Shown here piece by piece: positions 1 to 10,000 of a DNA stretch of 64,000 nucleotides. The notes below the pieces were generated by a model. The model was given only the letters and a program-made list of their open reading frames with translations. It did not search any database and was not told the DNA's origin. Origin of the DNA: Amycolatopsis coloradensis. GTDB lineage: Bacteria > Actinomycetota > Actinomycetes > Mycobacteriales > Pseudonocardiaceae. The stretch spans positions 111,479 to 175,478 of the forward strand of contig NZ_MQUQ01000007.1 in assembly GCF_001953865.1 (NCBI RefSeq), written 5' to 3'. Made by a program: the position numbers and the translations under genes. Every line of letters begins with the position of its first letter. Positions within the stretch are counted from its first letter, which is position 1.

Positions 1-1
1 C

Positions 2-1369
2 CGGGACCACCACGTCGGCTCGGCCGCCTTGTGGCAGGGCACGACCACCCAGCTGGCCGGTTTGTTCCCGTTCGTCGGCGGTTCCGGGGCGAGGGTACGC
101 GGTGTCCCGATCGGACACGACCTGCACACCCATGAGCCCATCGGTCTCCACCCAGGAGACTGGTTGAAAACCGGAATCATATCCAATACGGGTCTATGGG
201 TCCAGGCGCAACCGGGTGTCGGCAAGAGCGCCTTCGCCAAGCGGCTCGGGACCGGATTGTGTGCGTTCGGCTGGATGTTGTTCGTGCCGGCGGATGTGAA
301 AGGTGAATACACCGCACTGATCCGGCGCCTGGGCGGCACCGTGATCAAAGTCGGTCGCGGGCACGACGCGATCAACCCGCTCGACCCCGGTCCGCTGGCC
401 GCGTTGCTGGCCACGACCAGCGGCCGGGAGCGGGACGCACTGCGCGAGTCCATCCGGGCCCGGCAGACCTCCCTGCTGGAAGGGCTGTTGCTGCTGGAAT
501 TGGACCGGCAGCCGACGCCGACCGAGCGCAACCTGGTGTCCCGCGCGATCGACCTGGCCACCGACGCGGCAGTCGACAACCAGCCCACCATCCCGGAAGT
601 CCGCGCGGCGCTGGAACAAGCACCGCAGCAGCTGTTGTCCGCCGCGCGGGTCAACGACGACCGCGGGCGTTACTTCGACCTGATCCGGGAGGTGCTCTCC
701 AGCTTCGACCTGCTCGTCGACGGCCCGCTACGGGGCCTGTTCGACCGGCGCTCCACCGCACGCCTGGATCCGGCCTCGCCCGCGACGTCGCTCGACATCT
801 CCGTGCTGGACGAGGAAACCGACGAGGTCGTGGCCGCGGCGATGCTCTGTTCCTGGGCATGGGGCGCGGCCATGATCGAGGCCCGCCAGGCCGGGCAGGG
901 CCGCAACATCCTGTGGATCCAGGACGAAGCCTGGCGGGCACTGCGGACCGGTTCCGGGCTGGTGGAGAAGTCCGACCGGCTCACGAGGCTCAACCGGCAT
1001 AAAGGCGTCGCCAGCGTCTATCTGACCCACAGCATGGACGACCTGGAAGCCCTGCCGTCCGAAGAGGACCGCGCGAAAGCGCGCGGCATCGCAGCCCGGT
1101 GCGCGATCCACGTCTACGGCGGCCTCCCCGCCACGGAACTGCGCAGCCTGACGGTGTCGCTGTCCTCGCGCGAAGCCGACATGCTCTCGTCCTGGCAGTC
1201 CGCCGGAACCTGGGTCCCCGGACAGCGCCACCCCGGCCGCGGCCTCTACCTGATCAAAGCGGGGGAGCGGGCCGGTCTGCCGGTCCGGATGAACCTCTCC
1301 CCGCGCGAACTCGAGTTGTACAACACCGACAGCGCGTTCGACTCCGCCCCACGCTCGGCGGTGGCGTGA
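2..1369 (+). CDS. VirB4-like conjugation ATPase, 5' end missing
   Basis: This is the C-terminal ATPase part of a VirB4/TraC-type conjugation protein, which powers assembly of or transport through the type IV secretion channel at the membrane. The frame is open to the window edge, so the TTG at 29 is only the first possible start and the gene almost certainly begins upstream. A Walker A motif (QPGVGKS) lies about 61-67 residues after that TTG, followed by a DVKGEY segment and NPLDPGPLA, both typical of actinomycete members. A Walker B-like stretch (ILWIQDEAW) is near residue 298. The stop TGA overlaps the ATG of the coupling-protein gene by one base, so the two are probably translated together. 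Confidence 0.85.
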   Translation, partial: RDHHVGSAALWQGTTTQLAGLFPFVGGSGARVRGVPIGHDLHTHEPIGLHPGDWLKTGIISNTGLWVQAQPGVGKSAFAKRLGTGLCAFGWMLFVPADVKGEYTALIRRLGGTVIKVGRGHDAINPLDPGPLAALLATTSGRERDALRESIRARQTSLLEGLLLLELDRQPTPTERNLVSRAIDLATDAAVDNQPTIPEVRAALEQAPQQLLSAARVNDDRGRYFDLIREVLSSFDLLVDGPLRGLFDRRSTARLDPASPATSLDISVLDEETDEVVAAAMLCSWAWGAAMIEARQAGQGRNILWIQDEAWRALRTGSGLVEKSDRLTRLNRHKGVASVYLTHSMDDLEALPSEEDRAKARGIAARCAIHVYGGLPATELRSLTVSLSSREADMLSSWQSAGTWVPGQRHPGRGLYLIKAGERAGLPVRMNLSPRELELYNTDSAFDSAPRSAVA

Positions 1370-3252
1370 TGAGCAGCCCCACCTCACGACGCCACGCCTC
1401 GGGCGGCACCCCGGTCCTCCCGTGGGTGATCACCGGCCTGATCGGCGGAGTGTTCCTGCTGGGCGGCATGGTGTGGCTCGCCGCGCAGGTCGCCGCCGCC
1501 ACCGGATTCCCCGTTCCCGCCGTCACCGCCATCCCGGACGCGCTCGGCGAACCGGGCCTGACCGGCCTCATCGGCCCCGAGGGATCCCCGACCTGGTTCT
1601 ACATCATCTTCGGCACCGAGATCGCGCTGCTTCTCGCGGCAACGATCACCCTGCCCCTCCTGATCACCAAACGGAAACGGCCTCGCGACGGGCACCGGTC
1701 GATGAACTCCGCCCGGGAATTCCGCGAGCTCCAGCAACCGGCCATGGCCAAACGCGCCCAAGGCCTGCAGCAGTCCCTGGCCGGAACCCGCGTACGCGAC
1801 CTCACCGGACGACAGGTCGGTGCGGCACTGGGCGACATTGGCGGGAAAACGGTCTACAAGAGCCACGAAGACGTCGAGCTGGTGATCTGCGGGCCCCGCT
1901 CCAACAAGACCAGCGCCAAAGTTGTGCCGGAGATCCTCGGTGCCCCGGGAACCGTCGTGGCCACCAGTAACAAGGGCGATGTCTGGGCACTGACCGCAGG
2001 CCTGCGGGCGCAGGTCGGTGAGGTCTTTCTCTTCGACAGCAACCAGATCACCTACCAGCCGCAAACTTTCTGGTGGGATCCGCTGGCCGGGGTGACCGAT
2101 GTGGAGTCCGCGTCGCGCATGGCGTCGTACTTCATGCGCGAGGTCGGTGGCGGCGCCGGTGGCGGCGCCGACCGGGCCGACCCGTTCTTCACGCCCGCAG
2201 CCGAGAAAACGCTCCGGCAAATCCTCCTGGCCGCCGCGGTGTCCGAGAAGTCGTTGCGGGACGTCGTCAACTGGGTCGCCACCCGCTCCGACGAACCCGC
2301 CGTGCAACTGGAACAGCACGGTTTTCGTGGCCAGGCCGACTCGCTGCGCGCCACCCTCGAACTGCCACCGGAAACCCGGGGCGGTGTCTACGAAGGCGTC
2401 GCGACGGCGATCTCCTGCCTGGACTCCGAATCGCTGCTGCGCTGGGTCACGCCACCGCTGACGTGGGAGAAGCTGGCACCGGACCCGGCCGCGATCCGCG
2501 AGCTGAACCTGTGGGACCTGATCACCCGTCCCGGCGATCGCCATCCCACGCTCTACCTGCTCACTCGTGAGGGTCAGGGATCCGGCCGCCCGATCGTCGC
2601 CGCGATGGTCGGCGAGCTGTGCAACGTCGCGTTCCGCGCGGCGGCCGCGAACGGCGGACGCCTCGATCCGGCACTCACCGTCCAGCTCGATGAGGCCGCC
2701 AACATAGTCCGAATCCCTGAGCTTCCTTCGTGGTATTCGTGGTTCGGGAGCCAATCGATCATGGTCACCACCGTTCTGCAGTCCCGCGAACAAGGCCGCA
2801 GCGTGTGGGGCAAAGAGGGTTTCGACGCGCTGTGGAGCGCGGCCACGATCAAAACCGTCGGCGCCGGCATCGCCGACCCGGACTTCGCGGAAGATCTCAG
2901 CCGACTTGTCGGGGACCACAAGGTCGAGGAAACCTCCACCAGCTACTCCAGCGGCGGGCCCTCCACCTCGCGGAGCCTGCACACCGAACGCATCCTCACC
3001 GCCGCCGACATCGCCGCCATGCCGCGCACCAACGCGCTCCTCATCACCTCGGGACGCCGCCCCGGACTGCTGCGCCTGCGGCCCTGGTACGCCGAACCGG
3101 ACGACGAGGAAAAGCGTGACCTCATCGCACTGTCCAAAGAGGCCACCGGCCAGATCCAGCAGTCGGCGATCACCTACCTCGGACCGGACAATCCCGTGGC
3201 GCGATCCCTGCGCCCGCCGGACACCGCCACACCGGCAGGAGGCCGGTCGTGA
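1369..3252 (+). CDS. VirD4/TraG-like type IV coupling protein (TraM recognition site family)
   Basis: Predicted type IV coupling ATPase of 627 aa that would bring the DNA substrate to the conjugation channel. Two N-terminal membrane segments (about 17-40 and 76-100) anchor a cytoplasmic ATPase. The P-loop is GPRSNKTS (175-182), with Asn where the usual second Gly sits; I believe this variant is common in actinobacterial members. A Walker B-like LDEAAN lies near residue 440, in the region that resembles TraG/TraD proteins. The start is the ATG that overlaps the previous stop; an in-frame extension back to 1099 is shadow of the VirB4 gene. It lies between a VirB4 ATPase and a DUF4913 gene, as in other actinomycete integrative elements. 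Confidence 0.85.
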   Translation: MSSPTSRRHASGGTPVLPWVITGLIGGVFLLGGMVWLAAQVAAATGFPVPAVTAIPDALGEPGLTGLIGPEGSPTWFYIIFGTEIALLLAATITLPLLITKRKRPRDGHRSMNSAREFRELQQPAMAKRAQGLQQSLAGTRVRDLTGRQVGAALGDIGGKTVYKSHEDVELVICGPRSNKTSAKVVPEILGAPGTVVATSNKGDVWALTAGLRAQVGEVFLFDSNQITYQPQTFWWDPLAGVTDVESASRMASYFMREVGGGAGGGADRADPFFTPAAEKTLRQILLAAAVSEKSLRDVVNWVATRSDEPAVQLEQHGFRGQADSLRATLELPPETRGGVYEGVATAISCLDSESLLRWVTPPLTWEKLAPDPAAIRELNLWDLITRPGDRHPTLYLLTREGQGSGRPIVAAMVGELCNVAFRAAAANGGRLDPALTVQLDEAANIVRIPELPSWYSWFGSQSIMVTTVLQSREQGRSVWGKEGFDALWSAATIKTVGAGIADPDFAEDLSRLVGDHKVEETSTSYSSGGPSTSRSLHTERILTAADIAAMPRTNALLITSGRRPGLLRLRPWYAEPDDEEKRDLIALSKEATGQIQQSAITYLGPDNPVARSLRPPDTATPAGGRS

Positions 3253-4022
3253 CCACGCCACCGCACGCGGAACCGCAAGAACCCGAGCGCACAGCCGGAA
3301 ACACCCCGCCCGGCACCGACGCTACTTGGGTAACCGCCGGACAACTTCGCGCCCTGGAACAGAGAGTCAGCCAATGGCTGCGCGGCATGGAAACCGAGCA
3401 GTTCCAGGTAAGCAACGAACTGCACCAGATCAAGCGCGCGGTTGAACTCGCACAAAACGGGCTCGACACGCTCGAAGTCGGCCTGGCCGACATCTCCCAC
3501 CAGTTCGGCAATCTCTACACCCAGATGCAGGCCACAGGTCCGCCGCTATGGGACGAGAACCCCCCGGAAGCCGACACCGCGGACGCGGCAGAGCCAGGCG
3601 AGAACAGCCACCCGGACGGCGCCGAGGACGACGACCAGGTACAGCGGCCCTCGCTGAGCACGGTGCACGCCTGGGTCACCGAACACATCGCCCCGATGGT
3701 CCGCAAAACCACCACCACCGGCGAAGGCGGCGGGATCCGCTGGTGCCGCCAGTGGTGGCACCACCACGACGCGGTCGAACGCTTCACCGCCCTGCACCTG
3801 GCCCACGAAGAGCTGTCGGACTCCGGCGAGCCGTCCTGGCTCTCGGTCTATCTCCGCGATCACCTCGACCCGCACCTGAGCACGCTCACCAGCCCCGCCG
3901 GACCGTTCCACGCCTGCACCCCCAACAGGCACTCCACCACCGTCGCCGAGCTCGGCCATGCCGAACGCCCCGCAGACACTCCGCCTCACAGCACTGACGA
4001 CAGCACAGGGGAACTCCCATGA
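3249..4022 (+). CDS. DUF4913 family protein
   Basis: Protein of 257 aa starting at a GTG that overlaps the coupling-protein stop by four bases. The N-terminal half has a predicted helical or coiled segment (about 30-90) followed by an acidic linker. The C-terminal part (about 155-225) matches my memory of DUF4913: an RWCRQWW motif, a helical stretch with LHLAHEEL, and a DHLDPHLSTL segment. DUF4913 proteins are common in actinomycete conjugative elements but have no known biochemical role. It lies in the transfer operon, so an accessory role in conjugation is the most that can be inferred. Confidence 0.75.
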   Translation: MTTPPHAEPQEPERTAGNTPPGTDATWVTAGQLRALEQRVSQWLRGMETEQFQVSNELHQIKRAVELAQNGLDTLEVGLADISHQFGNLYTQMQATGPPLWDENPPEADTADAAEPGENSHPDGAEDDDQVQRPSLSTVHAWVTEHIAPMVRKTTTTGEGGGIRWCRQWWHHHDAVERFTALHLAHEELSDSGEPSWLSVYLRDHLDPHLSTLTSPAGPFHACTPNRHSTTVAELGHAERPADTPPHSTDDSTGELP

Positions 4023-5227
4023 CGCAGCCAGAAGAAGACCCGGCGTTCCTGGGATTCGCTTCCCGACCTGTACCCGTGCCCCCGCGCGAGGTCCTGGTGT
4101 ACGACCCGGCTGCGGGGCAATACGGGGAAACTGACGAATACTTCGCCGGGATCGGCAGAGCCCACGCGGACCATATCGTGAACCAGCTGATCACGATGCG
4201 GCGAATCCCGGACTTTCGGCCCTTCGACCTGCAAACCGAGGTCGATCGTTTCAACCCCAACCCGGAGGTCCACTACGGCGGGGAACTCGACTACCCAGCC
4301 GGGGACTACACCAAAGGCCTCACCAACCAGCTTGCCCACGACGCCGAGCGGCTCCGATCCCTGCAGCACGAGTCGGAAACCACGTCGGTGGCCGGCTACA
4401 CCGAGGAGCGCGCGCGGGACGTCGCGTGGTACCAGACCATCGTCCGCGATCTGCCAGTCGACGACGTCAGCGCTGTAGCAACGGAACTTGACAACCTCGC
4501 CCGAGCGCTCGCACACACGAGCCGCACGGCTCTCCCACATCGCCTCGCCGTCGCTGACCGCGAGAAACAGCAGGAAGCACAGGATCGGGCCGAACTAAGA
4601 GAGTTCAGTACCGCCATCGACCGGTACAGCCTTCATCTCAGACTGCCTTCTCTGCACTCGTCCAGCAACGCTGAGCAGGCTGCGGAACACAACCGTCTCG
4701 TGGCCCGGATCGCGGTCCTGGACACGAAGAACCCGCACCTGCTCGCCAGCCTGCCCGCCGACCGGGCCCAGATCGTGCACACCCTTCTGCCGGAGTCAGC
4801 GACCCGACAACACGGCCGGCCCGGCCTATTGCCGCAGACGCACGCTCCGAACGAGGTGCTGCTGCGGTCCCTCACCAAGGCCACCGACGAACTGCTCGGC
4901 ACGCTTCTGCACCCTGCGGCGGGAGTCGATCACCCCGCTGTCGGCCCATTGGCCATCAAGGTTTCCGAGCTGTGCAAGGAACATCCCGAGCTGGTGGCGT
5001 CTTTGCCACCGCTCCAGGCAGGACTCGTGCGCAGCGTGGACGCCGCCCATCCTCGCGCGGCCGAGAACAACAGCTCCCCGACGGCAGTCAAGTCGGCTCC
5101 CGCGCAGACGGAGCGAACCGCTCAGGCCCCAACGAGACCGCGACTGTCGGCGGCGGCTCGCCCCGGGACAGCAGCAACTCGGCACGGCTCGGCAGCCAAC
5201 ACGCCCGGACCAGGCAAGGGCCGATGA
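4019..5227 (+). CDS. Conjugation-operon protein of unknown function, paralogue A
   Basis: Soluble-looking 402-aa protein with no recognised domain. Its ATG overlaps the DUF4913 stop by four bases. It is clearly related to the gene starting at 5331. Both begin with an FLG motif and a proline-rich stretch, share the segment AIDRYSLH, and share RLVARIAVLDT and LPESATRQH in the middle. Both end in a low-complexity tail closing with Gly-Arg and a stop at identical DNA (ggccgatga). The pair arose by tandem duplication. The role is unknown; the position suggests a function linked to DNA transfer or to the giant protein downstream. Confidence 0.7.
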   Translation: MTQPEEDPAFLGFASRPVPVPPREVLVYDPAAGQYGETDEYFAGIGRAHADHIVNQLITMRRIPDFRPFDLQTEVDRFNPNPEVHYGGELDYPAGDYTKGLTNQLAHDAERLRSLQHESETTSVAGYTEERARDVAWYQTIVRDLPVDDVSAVATELDNLARALAHTSRTALPHRLAVADREKQQEAQDRAELREFSTAIDRYSLHLRLPSLHSSSNAEQAAEHNRLVARIAVLDTKNPHLLASLPADRAQIVHTLLPESATRQHGRPGLLPQTHAPNEVLLRSLTKATDELLGTLLHPAAGVDHPAVGPLAIKVSELCKEHPELVASLPPLQAGLVRSVDAAHPRAAENNSSPTAVKSAPAQTERTAQAPTRPRLSAAARPGTAATRHGSAANTPGPGKGR

Positions 5228-5334
5228 CAAACCCTCCAACGACCTTTCGACCAGACCGCCGGCCGGAAGGCAGTGACGAGGCACGCCCGGCCTCCTACAG
5301 CCTCGCACACGACGCCGAAGGAGTGCTCCCGTGA
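5224..5334 (+). CDS. Small ORF between the two paralogues (36 aa)
   Basis: An ATG at 5224 overlaps the stop of paralogue A by four bases and reads 36 codons to a TGA that overlaps the GTG of paralogue B by four bases. The chain of overlaps suggests translational coupling. The product is hydrophilic, begins MTNPPTTF and ends AEGVLP, with no recognisable domain. Without this ORF the 103-base gap would be the only real gap in the operon at this point. It may be a genuine small protein or only a ribosome-coupling ORF; family evidence is lacking. Confidence 0.4.
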   Translation: MTNPPTTFRPDRRPEGSDEARPASYSLAHDAEGVLP

Positions 5335-6944
5335 CCGAACCAGATCAATACCCGGTGTTCCTAGGAGTCTCGTCCTGGCCGGTGCTTTCGCCGCCCATTG
5401 AGATCCTGGAACTGGGATTCGACCCAGAAGATCAAACTGATCAGATCCGCGAGTACTTCGAAACGGTCGGCACAACTCACGCCGACTCCCTCGCCATTCA
5501 CGTGGCCACAGGACTGCGAAAGGGGGCGGGCCGCGAGTTCGACGTGGAAGCCGAGATCGACCGGTTTGACCTGTTCCGGGACGATTTCCCTGAATGGGGT
5601 TTGTACGACTACAGCACTTCCGATTACGCCCTAGGACTTTGCTATCGGCTGGATGCCCGAGTGGACCAGCTCATCAGGGTAGCGAATGGGACGGAACCGA
5701 AGGATCTGTTCTACAGCAGGGACCTGGAGCAGGGGGTCGCCTGGCATCGCGATGTAGCCGGTGATCCTCCGGCTGAGGACGTGTCGACCTTGCTCGCGGA
5801 ACTCGATCGCCTCATCCGGGGCTATGCCCGCAAGGCCGGGATCCCACTACCTGCGCGACTGGAGCGAGAAGATCGCGAGCGTGAGCAGGCGATCCGCGAT
5901 CGTGCCGACTTGAGCGAACTCAGTGCCGCCATCGATCGGTACAGCCTGCACCAAAGTCTGCCGTACCTGCACTCGGCCGGTGGCACCGAACAACGCGCCG
6001 AAAGCGAACGCCTCGTCGCCCGGATCGCCGTGCTGGACACGCGGAATCCCCACCTGGTGGCCAGGCTCCCGGCCGACCGTGCCCAGGTCGTGCACTCCCT
6101 CCTGCCGGAGTCGGCAACACGCCAACACCAAGGCAAGGGGCAAGCATCGCCGCCCGCGCACGAAGCCGGCGAGGAGAAGCCCGGGATCTTCCCGGCCACA
6201 TTCACCGACGCGGCCGACAAACTAGCCGCCCACCTGCTTCACCCCGCAGCACAAGGGAACGATCGCACCGCGATCAGCGAACTGATCGACCGGCTTGCCG
6301 AGTTCCACCAGCACGATCAGTCCCTAGCGGACCTGCTACCCACCGTCCAGGCAGGACTCGTACGCAACCTCGACACCGTACGCACCCGCATTGACGACAG
6401 CAGTTGGTTCTCCACCCTCGGTTCCGCGGCAACCCGGCAAGTGCAAGGCCCGCAACCACAAGAGCAGGCATCGGACGATGCGCTGGATCCGTACATGCTG
6501 GCCGCGCGAGCGAGCCGATTCACCTTCGACGCCAACACTGTCCCGGTCGGGGATCCGCAGTATCGCCCGTGGTTGGTGCTGCACGTCGAGCGACGCGGAA
6601 GCGCCCAGTGGATCATCCGGCGCGGCTCGGATGGTGACGTGTTCAACCCCGACACCAGCGAATTCGACAGCAACTGGGCCGTCGGGACTCCGACAACCCG
6701 ACCAAGTACCGCTTCGACCGGGACGACGCCGTACAGCGCGCCGCGGACTTGCTCTTCCAGGAGACCACGAACGACACGGCAGCAAGCGCTTCGGCCGCCG
6801 ACGGACTCCACGCGGTCGATACCGCTTCGGCCCAGCTCACAGGTACAGCGGACATCCCGTCCGCCGGTTCCGGCGCGGCCGGGAACCGCAGCCGCCCGGC
6901 ATAGCGCCGCGGCCCGCTCACCCGGCACGGCCCGTGGCCGATGA
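5331..6944 (+). CDS. Conjugation-operon protein of unknown function, paralogue B, frameshifted near the C-terminus
   Basis: Paralogue of the gene at 4019, with an extra C-terminal domain (about residues 390-450) holding RPWLVLHVERRG and WIIRRGSDGD. The GTG start has a good ribosome site (GAAGGAG, 5317-5323). The annotated frame runs to 6944 (537 aa), but codon usage collapses after about 6683. From there the frame containing YRFDRDDAVQRAADLLF, which ends at a TAG at 6902-6904, has the high GC third positions expected of coding DNA. One extra base in the GGG at 6684-6686 would join the two. The protein is therefore probably mutated, or the sequence has an error. However, the last residues of the annotated frame resemble the tail of paralogue A, so a second compensating change cannot be excluded. 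Confidence 0.65.
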   Translation: MTEPDQYPVFLGVSSWPVLSPPIEILELGFDPEDQTDQIREYFETVGTTHADSLAIHVATGLRKGAGREFDVEAEIDRFDLFRDDFPEWGLYDYSTSDYALGLCYRLDARVDQLIRVANGTEPKDLFYSRDLEQGVAWHRDVAGDPPAEDVSTLLAELDRLIRGYARKAGIPLPARLEREDREREQAIRDRADLSELSAAIDRYSLHQSLPYLHSAGGTEQRAESERLVARIAVLDTRNPHLVARLPADRAQVVHSLLPESATRQHQGKGQASPPAHEAGEEKPGIFPATFTDAADKLAAHLLHPAAQGNDRTAISELIDRLAEFHQHDQSLADLLPTVQAGLVRNLDTVRTRIDDSSWFSTLGSAATRQVQGPQPQEQASDDALDPYMLAARASRFTFDANTVPVGDPQYRPWLVLHVERRGSAQWIIRRGSDGDVFNPDTSEFDSNWAVGTPTTRPSTASTGTTPYSAPRTCSSRRPRTTRQQALRPPTDSTRSIPLRPSSQVQRTSRPPVPARPGTAAARHSAAARSPGTARGR

Positions 6945-7004
6945 CGACCACACCTGTGCACCACTGACCACGGGCGAATCCGCACTTTGAACAGATTGTC
7001 TTTC

Positions 7005-7010
7005 AGGGGG
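7005..7010 (+). promoter_or_regulatory. Ribosome binding site in front of the ATG at 7016
   Basis: AGGGGG lies five bases before the ATG that opens the giant reading frame. It supports initiation at 7016 even though the first 105 codons from there look non-coding. A second site, GGAGG at 7046-7050, sits eight bases before the ATG at 7059 of the nested small gene. Confidence 0.5.
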
Positions 7011-7015
7011 ACGAC

Positions 7016-10000
7016 ATGCCAGAACCGGAGAACGTAGACCACAATGGAGGGCATGACGATGAATCAATTCGGCGCGGACGCCGAGAAACACTGGAAGGGG
7101 ATCAGGGCGGAAGAGTACGCCCTGATCGAGGATCCGACGAGGTACTTCACGGAGCTGGGGGAGCGGATCGCGGCCGAGATCGAGCGCCGGACGAACGAGC
7201 AGGAGCGCCAGCAGAAGGCAGGCCAGTCGGAAGACTTCATGGCGAACCTGGCCGGGCTGAACAACGTGGCGATGACGGTCAGGGACGACGTGATGCGCGA
7301 GATGGCGTTCACCGAGCCGGGAACGACGATGTAGCACGGTTCCGGCCCCGAGGGCAGGAAGACTTCGCGCCCTCGGGGCAAAAAGCGCGGATCGAGGCCA
7401 ACCTCGCCGCCCTGCGGACGCTCGCCCAGCTGCGTGACGATCCGTCCGCATCCTCGCCGACAGACGCCGACGGTACGACACCGGTCGTCGCTGACGCCGG
7501 GCAACCCCGCGTCAGCGACGAGGTCCGGGCGACGCTGGCCCGGTGGTCCGGCTGGGGCGCCGTTCCGCAACTGTTCGACCGCGACGAGTTCGCCCGCCAG
7601 CGGGCCGAACTGCAGCAACTGCTGACCGACGAGGAGTACGCGGCCGCGCGCCGCTCCACACAGAACGCCCACTACACCGACGCCTCCCTCGTCTCGGCGA
7701 TTTGGGACGGTCTGGGGCGCCTGGGTTTCACCGGCGGCGACGTCCTCGAACCCGGCTGCGGATCCGGCCACTTCATCGGCCTGGCCCCGGACACCGCGCA
7801 CATGACCGGTATCGAGCGCGAACCGGTCAGCGCTGCGATCGCGGCCGCACTCTACCCGCAGGCCACCATCGTTCCCGGGTCGTTCGCCGAGATGAACGCG
7901 AACGAAGGCGCGTTCGACGCGGCAATCGGAAACGTGCCGTTCGCCAAAGTGCGACTGCGCGACGACAAGCACAATCCCGGCCGCCAGCACAGTATCCACA
8001 ACCACTTCATCCTCAAGTCTCTGCGCCTGACCCGACCGGGCGGGATGGTCGCTCTGCTGACGTCGCGCTTCACCATGGATGCGCTTAACCCCGCCGCCCG
8101 CGCCGAAATGGCGCTGCTGGCAGATCTGGTGGGCGCAATTCGGTTGCCGACCAACGCGCACCAACGGGCCGCCGGCACACCAGCGGTCACCGATCTGTTG
8201 ATCCTGCGCCGCCGCGAGGACGACGCCGACCCCGCTGTCGCGTTTTCGTCCTGGGAGAAAGCACTGCCCACGGAACTCGGCGAAGACGGGCAACTGGTCA
8301 AGATCAACCGGTACTTCCTCGACCACCCCGAGAACGTTCTCGGCGAGTTCGAGCTGGAACACGGCATGTACAACGCCGAGGACCTGAAAGTCCGAGGTGA
8401 CCTCGACACCCTGCCTCAGCAGTTCACCGACGCCCTGATCCGGATCACCGATGACGCCGTCAACCGCGGCCTCACGATGAGCCCACGCGGCGAGACCATC
8501 ACGCGGCCAGCGACCACAGTGAGCGTCATCGACCCCGAGGCCGCGCGATTCCAGGGATTCCTCACCGCCAAGCCGGACGGCACTTTCACCCGCCGTGTCG
8601 GGGAGACGCACCAGCCCTACGCACCCGTGGCCAGCCAGGCCGCCGAACTGCGCGCACTCCTCGGGGTGCGCGATGCCGCGATGGCACTGATTCGCGCGGA
8701 GCAGGCCTCGGTCGACGACACCCCGCACATCCGGGAGCTGCGCGCACACCTCAACACCGTCTACGACGGCTACGTCGCCGAGTTCAAGCCGCTCAACCGG
8801 TTCACCGAGCGACGCCAGCTTCGCCAGGGCTGGCACGTGTTCGGAGACTGGTGCGACCGCAACAACCACGAGAAGGCCACCGCCCCGCCCGAGGCGATTC
8901 TTGCCTATCTCACCGAGCTGCGACAGCACGGCCTCGGCCAGGACCAGCTGAAACGTCACCTCGAATCGCTGGTCAAAAACTACGAGACCGCCTTCGGCAA
9001 GGCGGTGAAAAGGGCCGCGAAGAGGGTGGCGTCCGATCGAGTCACGAGGAAACCGGACCTGGACATCGCGAACGTCGAGAAGGCACTGCTCAAGGAGATG
9101 CGGCCGGAGAGCCTGCTTGGCCTGGCCGCCATTCCCGACCCCCGCCTGAGGCCTACTGTGGTGGCCGCCGGCCAGCGGATCATCGACGAAGCACCGGAGA
9201 AGACCGACCCGGATCTGGACCTCGACGAACTCGGCCTACGCAACACGATCATCGTTCGTCCGCCGCAGGGCGGGTTCCGGATGGATCCGTTCAGCAACGT
9301 CGCCCGAGCGCTGGAGAAGTTCGACCCCACCACGCAAACCGCCCGCAAAGCGGACATCTTCACGAAACGGGTGGTCAACCCGCCGCGCACACGGCTGGGC
9401 GCCGACACCCCGGAAGAGGCCCTGTCCATCTGCATGGACACCCACTCCCGGATCGATCTACCCGAGATCGCGCGCCTGCTCGGCCTGCCCGGCGAGGACG
9501 AAGCACTCGCCGCCCTGGCCGACCTGATTTTCGAGGACCCGGACACGGCCGAACCGGTCTGGAAGCCGTTCTATCTGGCCGGGAACGTGCGCCAGAAGCT
9601 GGCCCGCGCCCAGCTCGCCGCCGAAGACGACCCGAAGTTCGAGGCACACGTCGCCGCGCTGGAACAGGTCATCCCCGAAGACCTCGGCCCCGAGGAGATC
9701 GAAGTCCGGCTGGGATCTTGGATCGGGCCGGAATACGTACAGGCGTTTCTCCGCGAACTGCTCGACGACGAGAACGTTCTCGTCGAAAGCGTCGCCGGCC
9801 TGTGGTTGGTCGACACCGACAAAACCAAGCTCAGCAAGGCTTCCCGGCTCGCATCGGACGAGATCTGGGCAGGCGGTGGGCTGAGCGCGTATCAAATCAC
9901 CGAGCGGCTGCTGGTCGGCGCGCCGATCCGGGTGACCAAGACCATCCAAGTGCTCAATTCCAGCGGTGAGCTCGTCGAGCGGGACGTGCTCGATCCGGAA

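Noticed and set aside
1384..3261. Long minus-strand ORF (625 codons) opposite the coupling-protein gene
   Set aside because: Shadow of a high-GC gene; Gly/Arg-rich, no motif, and the plus strand has clear conserved motifs.
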